Below, piece after piece: positions 1-9,270 of a DNA stretch of 9,270 bases. Each line of letters opens with the position of its first letter. Position 1 is the stretch's first letter. Location of the stretch: contig JALVSV010000453.1 of assembly GCA_027024125.1 (NCBI GenBank), forward strand, positions 1 to 9,270, in the 5' to 3' direction. Position numbers and translations under genes: made by a program. This stretch comes from Methylothermaceae bacterium (lineage in GTDB: Bacteria > Pseudomonadota > Gammaproteobacteria > Methylococcales > Methylothermaceae). The notes under the pieces were generated by a model that worked only from the letters and a program-made list of their open reading frames with translations, searched no databases and was not told where the DNA came from.

Positions 1-1
1 C

Positions 2-826
2 CGAGAATACGAGCGACTCTCCAGTTATGGGTTCGCCGTGGGCTACTTCGGCGGAGGCTTGCTCTTCGCCATCAACGTGGCCATGGCACTGCAACCGCAA
101 TGGTTCGGCCTGGCCTCTTCCGAACAGGCGATCAAATTCGCCTTCGCCACCGTGGCGGCCTGGTGGCTGCTGTTCACCCTGCCATTGTTGTGGAAGGTGG
201 GCGAAAAACCCACAAGCCCTCTGAATCCTGCACTGATTGCCGCCGGTTGGCGCCAGGTGGTCCGGACCCTGGTCCACATCCGCGCTCACCGCCCCGCCTT
301 CCTGTTTCTGGTAGCCTATTGGTTCTACATCGATGGAGTCGACACCATCGTCCGCATGGCGGTGGATTACGGTCTCGCCATCGGGCTCGGCTGGCAGGGG
401 TTGATCGCGGCCCTGCTGCTGGTGCAGTTTATCGGTTTCCCCGCCGCCATCGTCTTTGGCCGCCTGGGGGAAAGAATCGGGACCAAACGGGCAATTCTTC
501 TGGGTCTCGTGGTTTACTGCGGCGTCACCTTGTTTGCTGCTTTCCTCGACTCGGCCAGAGAATTCTATGCCCTGGCGGTGATGATAGGTCTGGTGCAGGG
601 AGGCGTCCAGGCATTGAGCCGCGCCTATTACGCTCACCTCATTCCCAGGAACATGGCGGCCGAGTTCTTCGGCTTTTACAACATGCTGGGGAAATTCGCC
701 GCTGTCATCGGTCCACTGCTGGTGGGAATCACCGCGGCCCTGTTCGACGATCCCCGTGCCGGCATCTTCAGCGTGCTGATCCTGTTCGTCATCGGCGCAG
801 TACTGTTACTGAAAGTGCCGAAATGA
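2..826 (+). CDS. UMF1-family MFS transporter, 5'-truncated by window edge
   Basis: This is the C-terminal 274 residues of a multi-pass inner-membrane permease; the reading frame is open to the window edge, so the true start lies upstream. The GTG at 38 is internal, because the family-typical stretch SSYGFAVGYFGGG begins before it. Other segments characteristic of the UMF1/Atg22-like branch of the major facilitator superfamily are YWFYIDGVDTIVRMAVDYG (about residues 107-125) and GLVQGGVQALSRAYYAHLIP followed by AAEFFGFYNMLGKFAAVIGP (about 196-240). Several hydrophobic membrane spans separate them. Family members are usually a little over 400 residues, so roughly a third is missing. Yeast Atg22 has been linked to vacuolar amino-acid efflux; the substrate of the bacterial relatives is not established and I do not assign one. 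The gene ends with KVPK-stop and faces the minus-strand ybhB-like gene convergently. Confidence 0.88.
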   Translation, partial: REYERLSSYGFAVGYFGGGLLFAINVAMALQPQWFGLASSEQAIKFAFATVAAWWLLFTLPLLWKVGEKPTSPLNPALIAAGWRQVVRTLVHIRAHRPAFLFLVAYWFYIDGVDTIVRMAVDYGLAIGLGWQGLIAALLLVQFIGFPAAIVFGRLGERIGTKRAILLGLVVYCGVTLFAAFLDSAREFYALAVMIGLVQGGVQALSRAYYAHLIPRNMAAEFFGFYNMLGKFAAVIGPLLVGITAALFDDPRAGIFSVLILFVIGAVLLLKVPK

Positions 827-1040
827 TGGAGCCGCATCTTGAGAACATCGATTCCCTGGTCACTCGATATTCAGCTTTATGCCAATGGTGTCCGGAGATG
901 AGCCGAGGGGCGTACTCCCGACTTGGAGCCCGGCTCCGGGCGCCCATGAAAAGAGGCACAGCGGCACCGAAAGCCATTGTCCGGGGGAATTCACAGACCG
1001 GAAGAAGGGTGACTCAGTCAGCTTTTGAGCCCGCTGCCAG
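827..1040. other. Convergent intergenic gap with imperfect inverted repeats
   Basis: These 214 bases lie between two convergent stop codons. Short open frames cross the gap on both strands, but none has a credible ribosome site or recognisable protein. The densest structure is at 908-945, where GGGCG (908-912) pairs with CGCCC (941-945), CCCG (917-920) with CGGG (937-940), and GAGC (926-929) with GCTC (933-936) around a three-base loop, with bulges on the left arm only. A near-palindrome TGACTCAGTCA sits at 1010-1020. Neither is followed by a clear T-run on either strand, so I do not call an intrinsic terminator. Similar motifs GCCAATGGTGTCCGG (881-895) and GCCATTGTCCGG (973-984) flank the structured part. 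It may be a decayed or dispersed intergenic repeat, but this is inference. Confidence 0.35.
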
Positions 1041-1517
1041 TCATCGTTTCCGCCGATAAGTCCCAATCAAAGTCGCCACTTCCAGGATATGCCCCTTCAT
1101 CGCCTTCTCCAATCTTTTCCTGGTCGGAGTGCCCAAATCCGGCAGCACTGTGTTCAGGGCGTAAAGCTTGAAGAAATAGCGATGGCACCCTCTTGGCGGA
1201 CAGGGACCACCGTAACCGGTGCGCTTCCAGTCATTCAGCCCCTCCATGGCGCCGGAAGGCAAATCGGAGAAGCGAAGCCCTTCGGGCAGTTCGGTGATGG
1301 TTGGTGGAATATTGTAGAGCACCCAATGTACCCACGTCATGATCGGAAACAGAGGATCAGGAACATCCGGATCGTAGACGACGAGGGCCAGACTTCGGGT
1401 ACCTTGCGGGATACCGGACCATTGCAAGGGCGGGGAGATGTCCTCGCCGTCACAGGTATATTTGACGGGGATACCACCATGGTGGCTGAAAGCAGGAGAG
1501 ATCAATGTCAGGCTCAT
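1041..1517 (-). CDS. YbhB/YbcL family PEBP-like (Raf kinase inhibitor-like) protein
   Basis: A 158-residue soluble protein of the phosphatidylethanolamine-binding protein superfamily, bacterial YbhB/YbcL branch, with the same length as E. coli YbhB. Both signature regions are present: ALVVYDPDVPDP (44-55) with D49 and D51, then WVHWVLYNIP (62-71) with H64; and GPCPPRGCHRYFFKLYAL (104-121) with H112 and R113. Together these form the anion or ligand pocket of the fold. No signal peptide is visible, so it is probably cytoplasmic. The physiological role of bacterial YbhB is not settled; the kinase-inhibitor name comes from homology only. The ATG is preceded at six bases by a clear GGAGG. The gene starts 54 bases after the metH stop on the same strand, so it is probably co-transcribed with metH, although no functional link is apparent. 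Confidence 0.93.
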   Translation of the reverse strand: MSLTLISPAFSHHGGIPVKYTCDGEDISPPLQWSGIPQGTRSLALVVYDPDVPDPLFPIMTWVHWVLYNIPPTITELPEGLRFSDLPSGAMEGLNDWKRTGYGGPCPPRGCHRYFFKLYALNTVLPDLGTPTRKRLEKAMKGHILEVATLIGTYRRKR

Positions 1518-1523
1518 GGCATT

Positions 1524-1528
1524 CCTCC
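1524..1528 (-). promoter_or_regulatory. Ribosome binding site of the ybhB-like gene
   Basis: On the minus strand this reads GGAGG, six bases before the ATG at 1517. It is the best Shine-Dalgarno match on the minus strand of the window. It fixes the start and suggests the gene is translated efficiently and independently of metH. Confidence 0.7.
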
Positions 1529-1571
1529 ATTGTTCAATCAGAAGCTCTGATGAAACGACTTTGGCCTTGAT

Positions 1572-5255
<3,684 letters not shown>

Positions 5256-5330
5256 GTAGCTTCAGTTCATCAAACACCCAACTCTAACATGGGAAAAGCT
5301 GGAAATCGTCTCAATTTTTGACCCGAGTTT

Positions 5331-5339
5331 TGCGATAAT
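5331..5339 (+). promoter_or_regulatory. Candidate extended -10 promoter for the exported-protein gene
   Basis: TGCGATAAT is a good extended -10 element (TG, one base, then GATAAT, five of six consensus positions). The obvious TTGACC at 5318-5323 is only 10 bases upstream, too close to be the matching -35; the hexamer at proper spacing, TCAATT, is poor. Extended -10 promoters can work without a good -35, so a start near 5346 with a leader of about 57 bases is plausible but unproven. Confidence 0.4.
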
Positions 5340-5390
5340 GACAAACTGCCATAGAGGTTCGAAAACAAAACAGATAAAGTGAAAACACGC

Positions 5391-5395
5391 AGGAG
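5391..5395 (+). promoter_or_regulatory. Ribosome binding site that sets the start at 5403
   Basis: AGGAG sits seven bases before the ATG at 5403. It decides against the upstream in-frame GTG at 5379, which would add eight charged and polar residues in front of what is otherwise a clean signal peptide. Confidence 0.75.
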
Positions 5396-5402
5396 AACTA
5401 CC

Positions 5403-5840
5403 ATGCACAAGATTGTCACTCTCATTCTGACTGCGGCGCTACTGGCTTTTTCCATCGCCGGTCATGCGGTCACGATCCGCAAACAGGCAGCAGCGGTGGA
5501 TACCAGCAAACGCAACCCGGTCAAACTCCAGGATGCCAAGCCCATCATCGGTCAATGGATCCTGGTCGAAGTGGCGCCCCGCGCGACTGGACAGCGCATT
5601 CCCGAAAACCGGACCTGGGAATTTCGTCCCGACGGGACGCTGGTCACATCCGGTTACAATCGTCATTTCAAGCGTAACGACACTCAGTCCTTCAAATATG
5701 AAATCAAAAACGGCATGATCGTCACCGATCTCCCGGGCCGCCCGGGCAAGCAACTACGCTATCAAGTCTACGACATGTCAGACAATACTATGGTTCTGCA
5801 AGGAGGACTCGAAGGTTTTTACTTTTTCAAACGTAAATAA
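5403..5840 (+). CDS. Small exported lipocalin-like protein of unknown function
   Basis: A 145-residue protein beginning with a standard Sec signal peptide: positively charged MHK, a hydrophobic core IVTLILTAALLAFSIA, and a likely cleavage after AGHA near residue 21. There is no lipobox cysteine, so a soluble periplasmic location is expected. After a polar linker, the mature domain (about 48-145) starts with IIGQWILVEVAP, then TWEFRPDGTLVTSG, and alternates short strands and turns to FYFFKRK at the end. This GxW plus F-x-x-D-G-T pattern is typical of small lipocalin-like or calycin beta-barrel domains that bind hydrophobic ligands. That assignment is by pattern only; the ligand and role are unknown. 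The gene is 37 bases upstream of a membrane-protein gene on the same strand, so the two are probably one transcript. Confidence 0.8.
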   Translation: MHKIVTLILTAALLAFSIAGHAVTIRKQAAAVDTSKRNPVKLQDAKPIIGQWILVEVAPRATGQRIPENRTWEFRPDGTLVTSGYNRHFKRNDTQSFKYEIKNGMIVTDLPGRPGKQLRYQVYDMSDNTMVLQGGLEGFYFFKRK

Positions 5841-5863
5841 CACCACCAACAAACCAACTCAAC

Positions 5864-5868
5864 AGGAG
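5864..5868 (+). promoter_or_regulatory. Ribosome binding site of the membrane-protein gene
   Basis: AGGAG lies nine bases before the ATG at 5878, within the 37-base gap after the preceding stop. It supports this start and separate translation of the second gene of the pair. Confidence 0.7.
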
Positions 5869-5877
5869 TAGACGACA

Positions 5878-6471
5878 ATGGATATTGGAAAAAACCTCAA
5901 CCCCAAATACAGAGACGACATTCTGATGTGGGCGGGCATTGCCCTCGTCAGCGCAATTTTCATCGGTATTTTCATGGTATTCACCACCACATCACCGTTT
6001 GAACTGATCAAGAAAATCTTGAGCGCTATATTGATCATGTTCCTGCCTGGTTATGTCATCGTAAAATTGTATCTCGACGACCTGAAGCTGACGGACAACC
6101 CTGCCGTGGACAAATTCATCCTGTCCTTCGGCACCTCCATGGTCACCGTCCAGTCTTTGGCATTCCTGGTCAATTACTTTGCCATCCATGCCGCCGACCT
6201 GGATCAGGAAATCAGGATCGAACTGGAAAGCTGGGTACCCATCGTGATCGTTCTCATTGTGATCGGTGTCGCTGTCGGCCTGAAATTCTTCTGGAGACCG
6301 ATCGCTGCCAAATGGAACCAGCTGAACGCCTGGTTTCAGGACAAGATGGGTAACATGGGCCCGACAATCCTGCTGATTCTGACGACCTTCCTGGTTTTGG
6401 TCATCTTGTTTGGGGTGATCTGGACAATCCTCAAACTCATGTTCGCTGTCTCCGGGTATCAACCCTACTGA
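5878..6471 (+). CDS. Multi-pass membrane protein, DUF1616-like, function unknown
   Basis: A 197-residue integral membrane protein with about five predicted helices: residues 15-36, 44-66, 80-104, 119-137 and 161-190. The segment MFLPGYVIVKLYLDD, followed by DKFILSFGTSMVTVQSLAFLVNY (split here for position: about 54-68 and 78-100), resembles the hallmark of DUF1616 membrane proteins, in which an LPGY-type motif precedes a helix containing LSFG-S. This family has no established function and is best known from archaea and scattered bacteria, so the resemblance needs a profile search. A basic and aromatic stretch between helices four and five (FFWRPIAAKWNQLNAWFQDK, about 137-156) is probably amphipathic. 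The gene follows the exported lipocalin-like gene closely. A working idea is that the periplasmic protein and this membrane protein act together, but that rests on position alone. Confidence 0.78.
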   Translation: MDIGKNLNPKYRDDILMWAGIALVSAIFIGIFMVFTTTSPFELIKKILSAILIMFLPGYVIVKLYLDDLKLTDNPAVDKFILSFGTSMVTVQSLAFLVNYFAIHAADLDQEIRIELESWVPIVIVLIVIGVAVGLKFFWRPIAAKWNQLNAWFQDKMGNMGPTILLILTTFLVLVILFGVIWTILKLMFAVSGYQPY

Positions 6472-6498
6472 CTAACTGATTCACATCTTCCACTTCCA

Positions 6499-6524
6499 GC
6501 CGGCGGATCACAGAGTCCGCCGGC
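6499..6524 (+). terminator. Perfect 9-bp GC-rich hairpin, possible terminator without T-run
   Basis: GCCGGCGGA (6499-6507) pairs perfectly with TCCGCCGGC (6516-6524) around the eight-base loop TCACAGAG. It lies 27 bases after the stop of the membrane-protein gene and before the lipid operon, the expected place for a terminator. The sequence after it is ATCCCCGATGATTG, not a T-run, and the opposite strand has none either. It may stop or pause transcription with help from Rho, protect the 3' end of the upstream message, or be a protein-binding dyad. Confidence 0.45.
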
Positions 6525-6586
6525 ATCCCCGATGATTGTCATTCTTTGGCGGTGAGTGCACACTAATGCCTGTTATGGCTTTGTGC

Positions 6587-6590
6587 GGGG
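6587..6590 (+). promoter_or_regulatory. Probable ribosome binding site deciding the ATG at 6597
   Basis: GGGG ends six bases before the ATG at 6597. The in-frame TTG at 6591 directly abuts it and would leave no spacer, so the ATG is the more likely start, giving a protein two residues shorter. The site is only moderate, so initiation may be weak. A TGTTATGGC sequence at 6571-6579 looks a little like an extended -10 but would leave a very short leader; I do not call it. Confidence 0.5.
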
Positions 6591-6596
6591 TTGACA

Positions 6597-8903
6597 ATGG
6601 CTACCAAAGTATCTACAGAGAGGGATGCCTATGTCACCTATGACATCGATACAACAGTTTACGACAGGGCAGTCAGGTTCTTCCGTTTCGCCAGGCGATT
6701 TCTGAATCTTCATCTAAAACTGTTCGATCCGGACCATGACATTCAACGGGGACAAATTTTTGTCTTCAATCACTTTGCCCGTTTCGAGACTCTGATCCCC
6801 CAGTATTTGATCTACGAATGCTGCGGTGCCTATTGTTGCGCCATCGCCCATCGGGAATTGTTCGAAATCAATGACACCTTGAGCGAATTTCTGCTTTCTA
6901 CAGGCGCAATTCCTCACGACCATCCCGATCTCTTTCCCTTACTGGCCACCCAGATCCTGCGTGGCCGCAAGGTGATCATCTTTCCAGAAGGCGGGATGGT
7001 GAAAGACCGGCGCGTCATCGACCGCAAGGGACATTACAGCATCTTTTCCCGCACCACTCGGGAAAGGCGCAAACATCATACAGGCGCCGCGGTTCTGGCT
7101 TTGGGTCTGGACATCTTCAAGCAGGCTGTTCTCTTTGCCGCCAATCAAGGACAATATGAGAGGCTGGAGCAGTGGCAACAGATCCCGGGATTGTCAGATA
7201 TCGACCTGCTCTTGTCTCGCTGCCATGAACCGACGCTGATTGTGCCGGCCAACATCACCTTCTTCCCCCTGCGCATCGATCCCAACCTGTTGGAAAGGCT
7301 GATCACCATGATCCAACCTGGCCTGAGCAAGCGTTATCTCGAAGAATTGATCATCGAAAGTAATCTGTTGCTCAGGGATACCGACATGGACATCCGGGCA
7401 GCTCCCCCCATCCGGGTGGACGCCTGCTGGCGCTGGTGGGAACGCTTGATGATCCGCAAGGTTCTGCCGCAAATTTCTGACTTACCGGATGTTTTTAAAT
7501 GGCAGACCAGCCCAGACAGATTCAAACGTCTGATTGCCCAGAGACAGACGGCCCATGCCAAAACCATCCGTAACCACTACATGGAGGCCATGTACAAAGC
7601 GGTCACCATCAATCTCTGCCATCTGGCAGCCACACTGATCTATCATTGCCTGGAACAGGGCCGTGACGCTATTGACAAGGCCCATTTCACCAAAGCCCTG
7701 TATCTTGCCATCAAAAAATTACAACGACTGGATCGTCTTCATTTACATCGTAGCCTACAGGATCCTGACTGTTATCAAACACTTCTCGATGGAGAATCGA
7801 AGCACTTGCAGCAATTTCTCTGCACGGCAGAAAGTATTGATTTGATCGAACCTGTGGCCGGAAAATACCAATTCCTCCCGAAACTTTGCGAAGAATTTGA
7901 AATTGATACGATTCGCCTGGAGAATCCGGTGGCGGTCTATGCCAATGAGGTGGCTCCACTGTCCTGTGTCAAAGGAAACACCGAAGAAGCCTTGGAACAG
8001 ACACAGACCATAGCGGAATATGAAATGGCCATGCTACGTTTCGATGATGAGATTCGCTCATGGCAATGGGACCACGAACTATTCTCAGCTTCCTGCCCGA
8101 CCATCGATCAGGAAGAGGTTCCCAAGATACCCGGCGAACCCTTTCTCCTTGGCGCCAAACCCAAAGCCTGCAAGAGTGTTCTGCTCGTTCACGGCCTGTT
8201 GGCCATCCCTGCCGTCATGCGTCCCCTGGGTGAGGAACTTGCCCGGGCTGGCTACACGGTTTTGGGGATTCGGCTGAAGGGACACGGCACCTCCCCCTGT
8301 GACCTGCGTGAACGCAGCTGGCAGGAATGGCTACAATCGGTCAGGCGCGGCTACCGGATTCTTGCCGCCATGAGCGAATCCATCGCCATAGTGGGCTTTT
8401 CCACAGGGGGCCTGTTGGCCCTGCAACTGGCAGCAGACCAGCCGGATCTTCTGACGGCGACCGTCGCGGTCACTCCGGCACTAAAATTCCGCTCTCCCGT
8501 CATCCAGTTGGTTCCCCTGATGCATCAGGCCAACCGGCTGACCCGTTGGATGAGCGATGAGGGCATGAAGGAATTCGTGGTGAATGACTCAGAACACCCT
8601 GAAACCAACTACACTCATATCCCTATCCGCGCTCTATACGAACTTCGACAATTGAGTCATGAAACCGAAGAACGCCTCAGGGACGTGCACTGTCCCATTC
8701 TGATTCTTCAAGGTGACCACGATCCCGTAGTGGATGCCGAAAGCGCCAAACAGGTCTATGAACAGGTGGGAAGCCATTGCAAAACACTGACCATAATTCA
8801 TTCACAACTTCACGACATCATTTTCCACGATCCTGGTGAAGTCCATGCGACCATTCGCTTCTTCCTCGATCAATATATGATCTCTTCCAGTTCGACGTCA
8901 TGA
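6597..8903 (+). CDS. Fusion of PlsC-like acyltransferase and alpha/beta hydrolase
   Basis: A 768-residue protein with two catalytic halves and no signal peptide. The N-terminal half (about 25-230) resembles PlsC/GPAT-type glycerolipid acyltransferases: FVFNHFARFET (55-65) aligns with the HX4D catalytic motif but reads H59-X4-E64, and IIFPEGGMVKD (127-137) is the substrate-binding FPEG motif. A central region of about 240-510 has no motif I recognise; it is helical and charged, and could be a linker or regulatory domain. The C-terminal half (about 525-760) is an alpha/beta hydrolase of the carboxylesterase/monoacylglycerol-lipase type: oxyanion motif VHGLL (531-535), KGHGTSP (561-567), nucleophile elbow G-F-S602-T-G, acid D709 in GDHDP, and histidine H739 in QLHD. 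The acyl donor and acceptor are unknown. The stop overlaps the start of a fadD-like gene, so the two are translationally coupled and likely act in one acyl-lipid pathway, probably at the membrane face. Confidence 0.88.
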   Translation: MATKVSTERDAYVTYDIDTTVYDRAVRFFRFARRFLNLHLKLFDPDHDIQRGQIFVFNHFARFETLIPQYLIYECCGAYCCAIAHRELFEINDTLSEFLLSTGAIPHDHPDLFPLLATQILRGRKVIIFPEGGMVKDRRVIDRKGHYSIFSRTTRERRKHHTGAAVLALGLDIFKQAVLFAANQGQYERLEQWQQIPGLSDIDLLLSRCHEPTLIVPANITFFPLRIDPNLLERLITMIQPGLSKRYLEELIIESNLLLRDTDMDIRAAPPIRVDACWRWWERLMIRKVLPQISDLPDVFKWQTSPDRFKRLIAQRQTAHAKTIRNHYMEAMYKAVTINLCHLAATLIYHCLEQGRDAIDKAHFTKALYLAIKKLQRLDRLHLHRSLQDPDCYQTLLDGESKHLQQFLCTAESIDLIEPVAGKYQFLPKLCEEFEIDTIRLENPVAVYANEVAPLSCVKGNTEEALEQTQTIAEYEMAMLRFDDEIRSWQWDHELFSASCPTIDQEEVPKIPGEPFLLGAKPKACKSVLLVHGLLAIPAVMRPLGEELARAGYTVLGIRLKGHGTSPCDLRERSWQEWLQSVRRGYRILAAMSESIAIVGFSTGGLLALQLAADQPDLLTATVAVTPALKFRSPVIQLVPLMHQANRLTRWMSDEGMKEFVVNDSEHPETNYTHIPIRALYELRQLSHETEERLRDVHCPILILQGDHDPVVDAESAKQVYEQVGSHCKTLTIIHSQLHDIIFHDPGEVHATIRFFLDQYMISSSSTS

Positions 8904-9270
8904 ATACGAAGCCCTGGCTAGACCTTTATCCCCCTGGCCTGCCATCACAGCCACCGCCACCGAAACATCCCACGCTCCCGGCCCTCCATGAGGACTGCTG
9001 CCACCGTTATGCCGGCCTTCCCGCGCTGGAAAATTTTGGCACCTCCTTGACCTATCGTGAATGGAACCGCCTGTCACTGCGCGTTGCCAATTTTCTCCAC
9101 CACACGTTAGGGCTGAACAAGGGTGAAAGGTTGGCCATCATGCTGCCAAACCTGTTGCAGTATCCTGTCATATTGATGGGAGCGCTCAAGGCAGGGCTGA
9201 TCGTCGTCAACGTCAATCCACTGTTCACTTCACGAGAACTGGCCAGGGAATTGAGCGATTCCGGCCCTTC
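8900..9270 (+). CDS. fadD: Long-chain fatty acid-CoA ligase (FadD type), 3'-truncated by window edge
   Basis: The first 123 residues of an AMP-forming acyl-CoA synthetase, which activates free fatty acids with ATP and coenzyme A at the inner membrane. The opening PWLDLYPPGLP, the fold-start SLTYREWNRLS (49-59), KGERLAIMLPNLLQYPV (74-90) and GLIVVNVNPLFTSREL (99-114) follow the E. coli FadD N-terminus closely. The AMP-binding and C-terminal catalytic motifs lie beyond the window, so activity cannot be checked and a FadD paralogue with another substrate range remains possible. The ATG at 8900 shares bases with the TGA of the upstream gene (ATGA). No good ribosome site precedes it, which fits translational coupling to the acyltransferase-hydrolase gene. 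Confidence 0.85.
   Translation, partial: MNTKPWLDLYPPGLPSQPPPPKHPTLPALHEDCCHRYAGLPALENFGTSLTYREWNRLSLRVANFLHHTLGLNKGERLAIMLPNLLQYPVILMGALKAGLIVVNVNPLFTSRELARELSDSGP

Larger units (their letters stand above)
5256..5402. promoter_or_regulatory. Divergent intergenic region between metH and the exported-protein gene
   Basis: This 147-base region drives metH leftward and the small exported-protein gene rightward. It is AT-richer than its flanks. For the minus strand I see only weak candidates, for example TTGAGA (complement of 5309-5314) followed after about 17 bases by CATGTT, which matches the -10 consensus at only three positions. It is too short, and lacks the conserved boxes, for a cobalamin riboswitch in front of metH. 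MetR or MetJ control cannot be judged by eye. Confidence 0.45.

Noticed and set aside
38..826. Complete 262-residue transporter starting at the GTG at 38
   Set aside because: The frame is open upstream to the window edge and conserved family residues precede the GTG, so the gene is truncated by the window and not short.
100..1059. 319-codon frame overlapping the MFS gene and the gap after it
   Set aside because: Arg/Pro/His-rich shadow frame of the transporter that runs on into the gap by chance; no ribosome site near its start and no family resemblance.
860..1066. Short minus-strand frame across the convergent gap
   Set aside because: No ribosome site, overlaps the end of the ybhB-like gene, and no recognised domain; more likely non-coding structured sequence.
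5318..5339. TTGACC plus GATAAT as a standard -35/-10 promoter
   Set aside because: The two hexamers are only 10 bases apart, far from the 16-18 needed; only the extended -10 element is kept as a candidate.
5256..5402. Cobalamin or SAM riboswitch in front of metH
   Set aside because: The leader is at most about 147 bases, part of it needed for the divergent promoter, and I see no conserved B12-box or SAM-riboswitch core.
6472..6596. FadR-type operator controlling the lipid operon
   Set aside because: No sequence close to the FadR palindrome is present; the dyads there are of a different kind.

Overview
The window reads as chromosomal DNA from a gammaproteobacterium. The main reasons are a full-length MetH with the E. 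coli domain order and exact length (1227 aa), a YbhB/YbcL protein of the usual 158 aa, and a FadD N-terminus very close to the enterobacterial type. The genus cannot be fixed from the sequence. There are seven protein genes, two of them cut by the window edges. I saw no tRNA, rRNA, CRISPR array, insertion sequence or phage gene.

Layout: (a) 2-826 (+) is the C-terminal two thirds of an MFS permease of the UMF1/Atg22-like family. (b) 827-1040 is a gene-free convergent gap with some imperfect inverted repeats. (c) 1041-1517 and 1572-5255, both on the minus strand, form a probable two-gene unit: metH first, then a PEBP-like protein downstream. (d) 5256-5402 is a divergent intergenic region with a candidate extended -10 promoter for the plus-strand genes. 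(e) 5403-5840 and 5878-6471 (+) are a closely spaced pair: a small exported lipocalin-like protein and a five-helix membrane protein resembling DUF1616. (f) 6472-6596 holds a perfect GC-rich hairpin and the leader of the next unit. (g) 6597-8903 (+) encodes a 768-residue fusion of a PlsC-like acyltransferase and an alpha/beta hydrolase. Its stop codon overlaps the start of (h) a FadD-type long-chain acyl-CoA ligase (8900 to the window end).

How the genes work together: MetH makes methionine by methylating homocysteine. Its downstream PEBP neighbour has no evident link to that reaction. The last two genes form a coherent lipid module: FadD would make acyl-CoA, the acyltransferase half would move an acyl group onto an acceptor, and the hydrolase half would release acyl groups from an ester. 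That fusion, with its HX4E variant motif and a roughly 270-residue central region of unknown nature, is the most unusual item here. The exported-protein and membrane-protein pair between metH and the lipid module is of unknown function.
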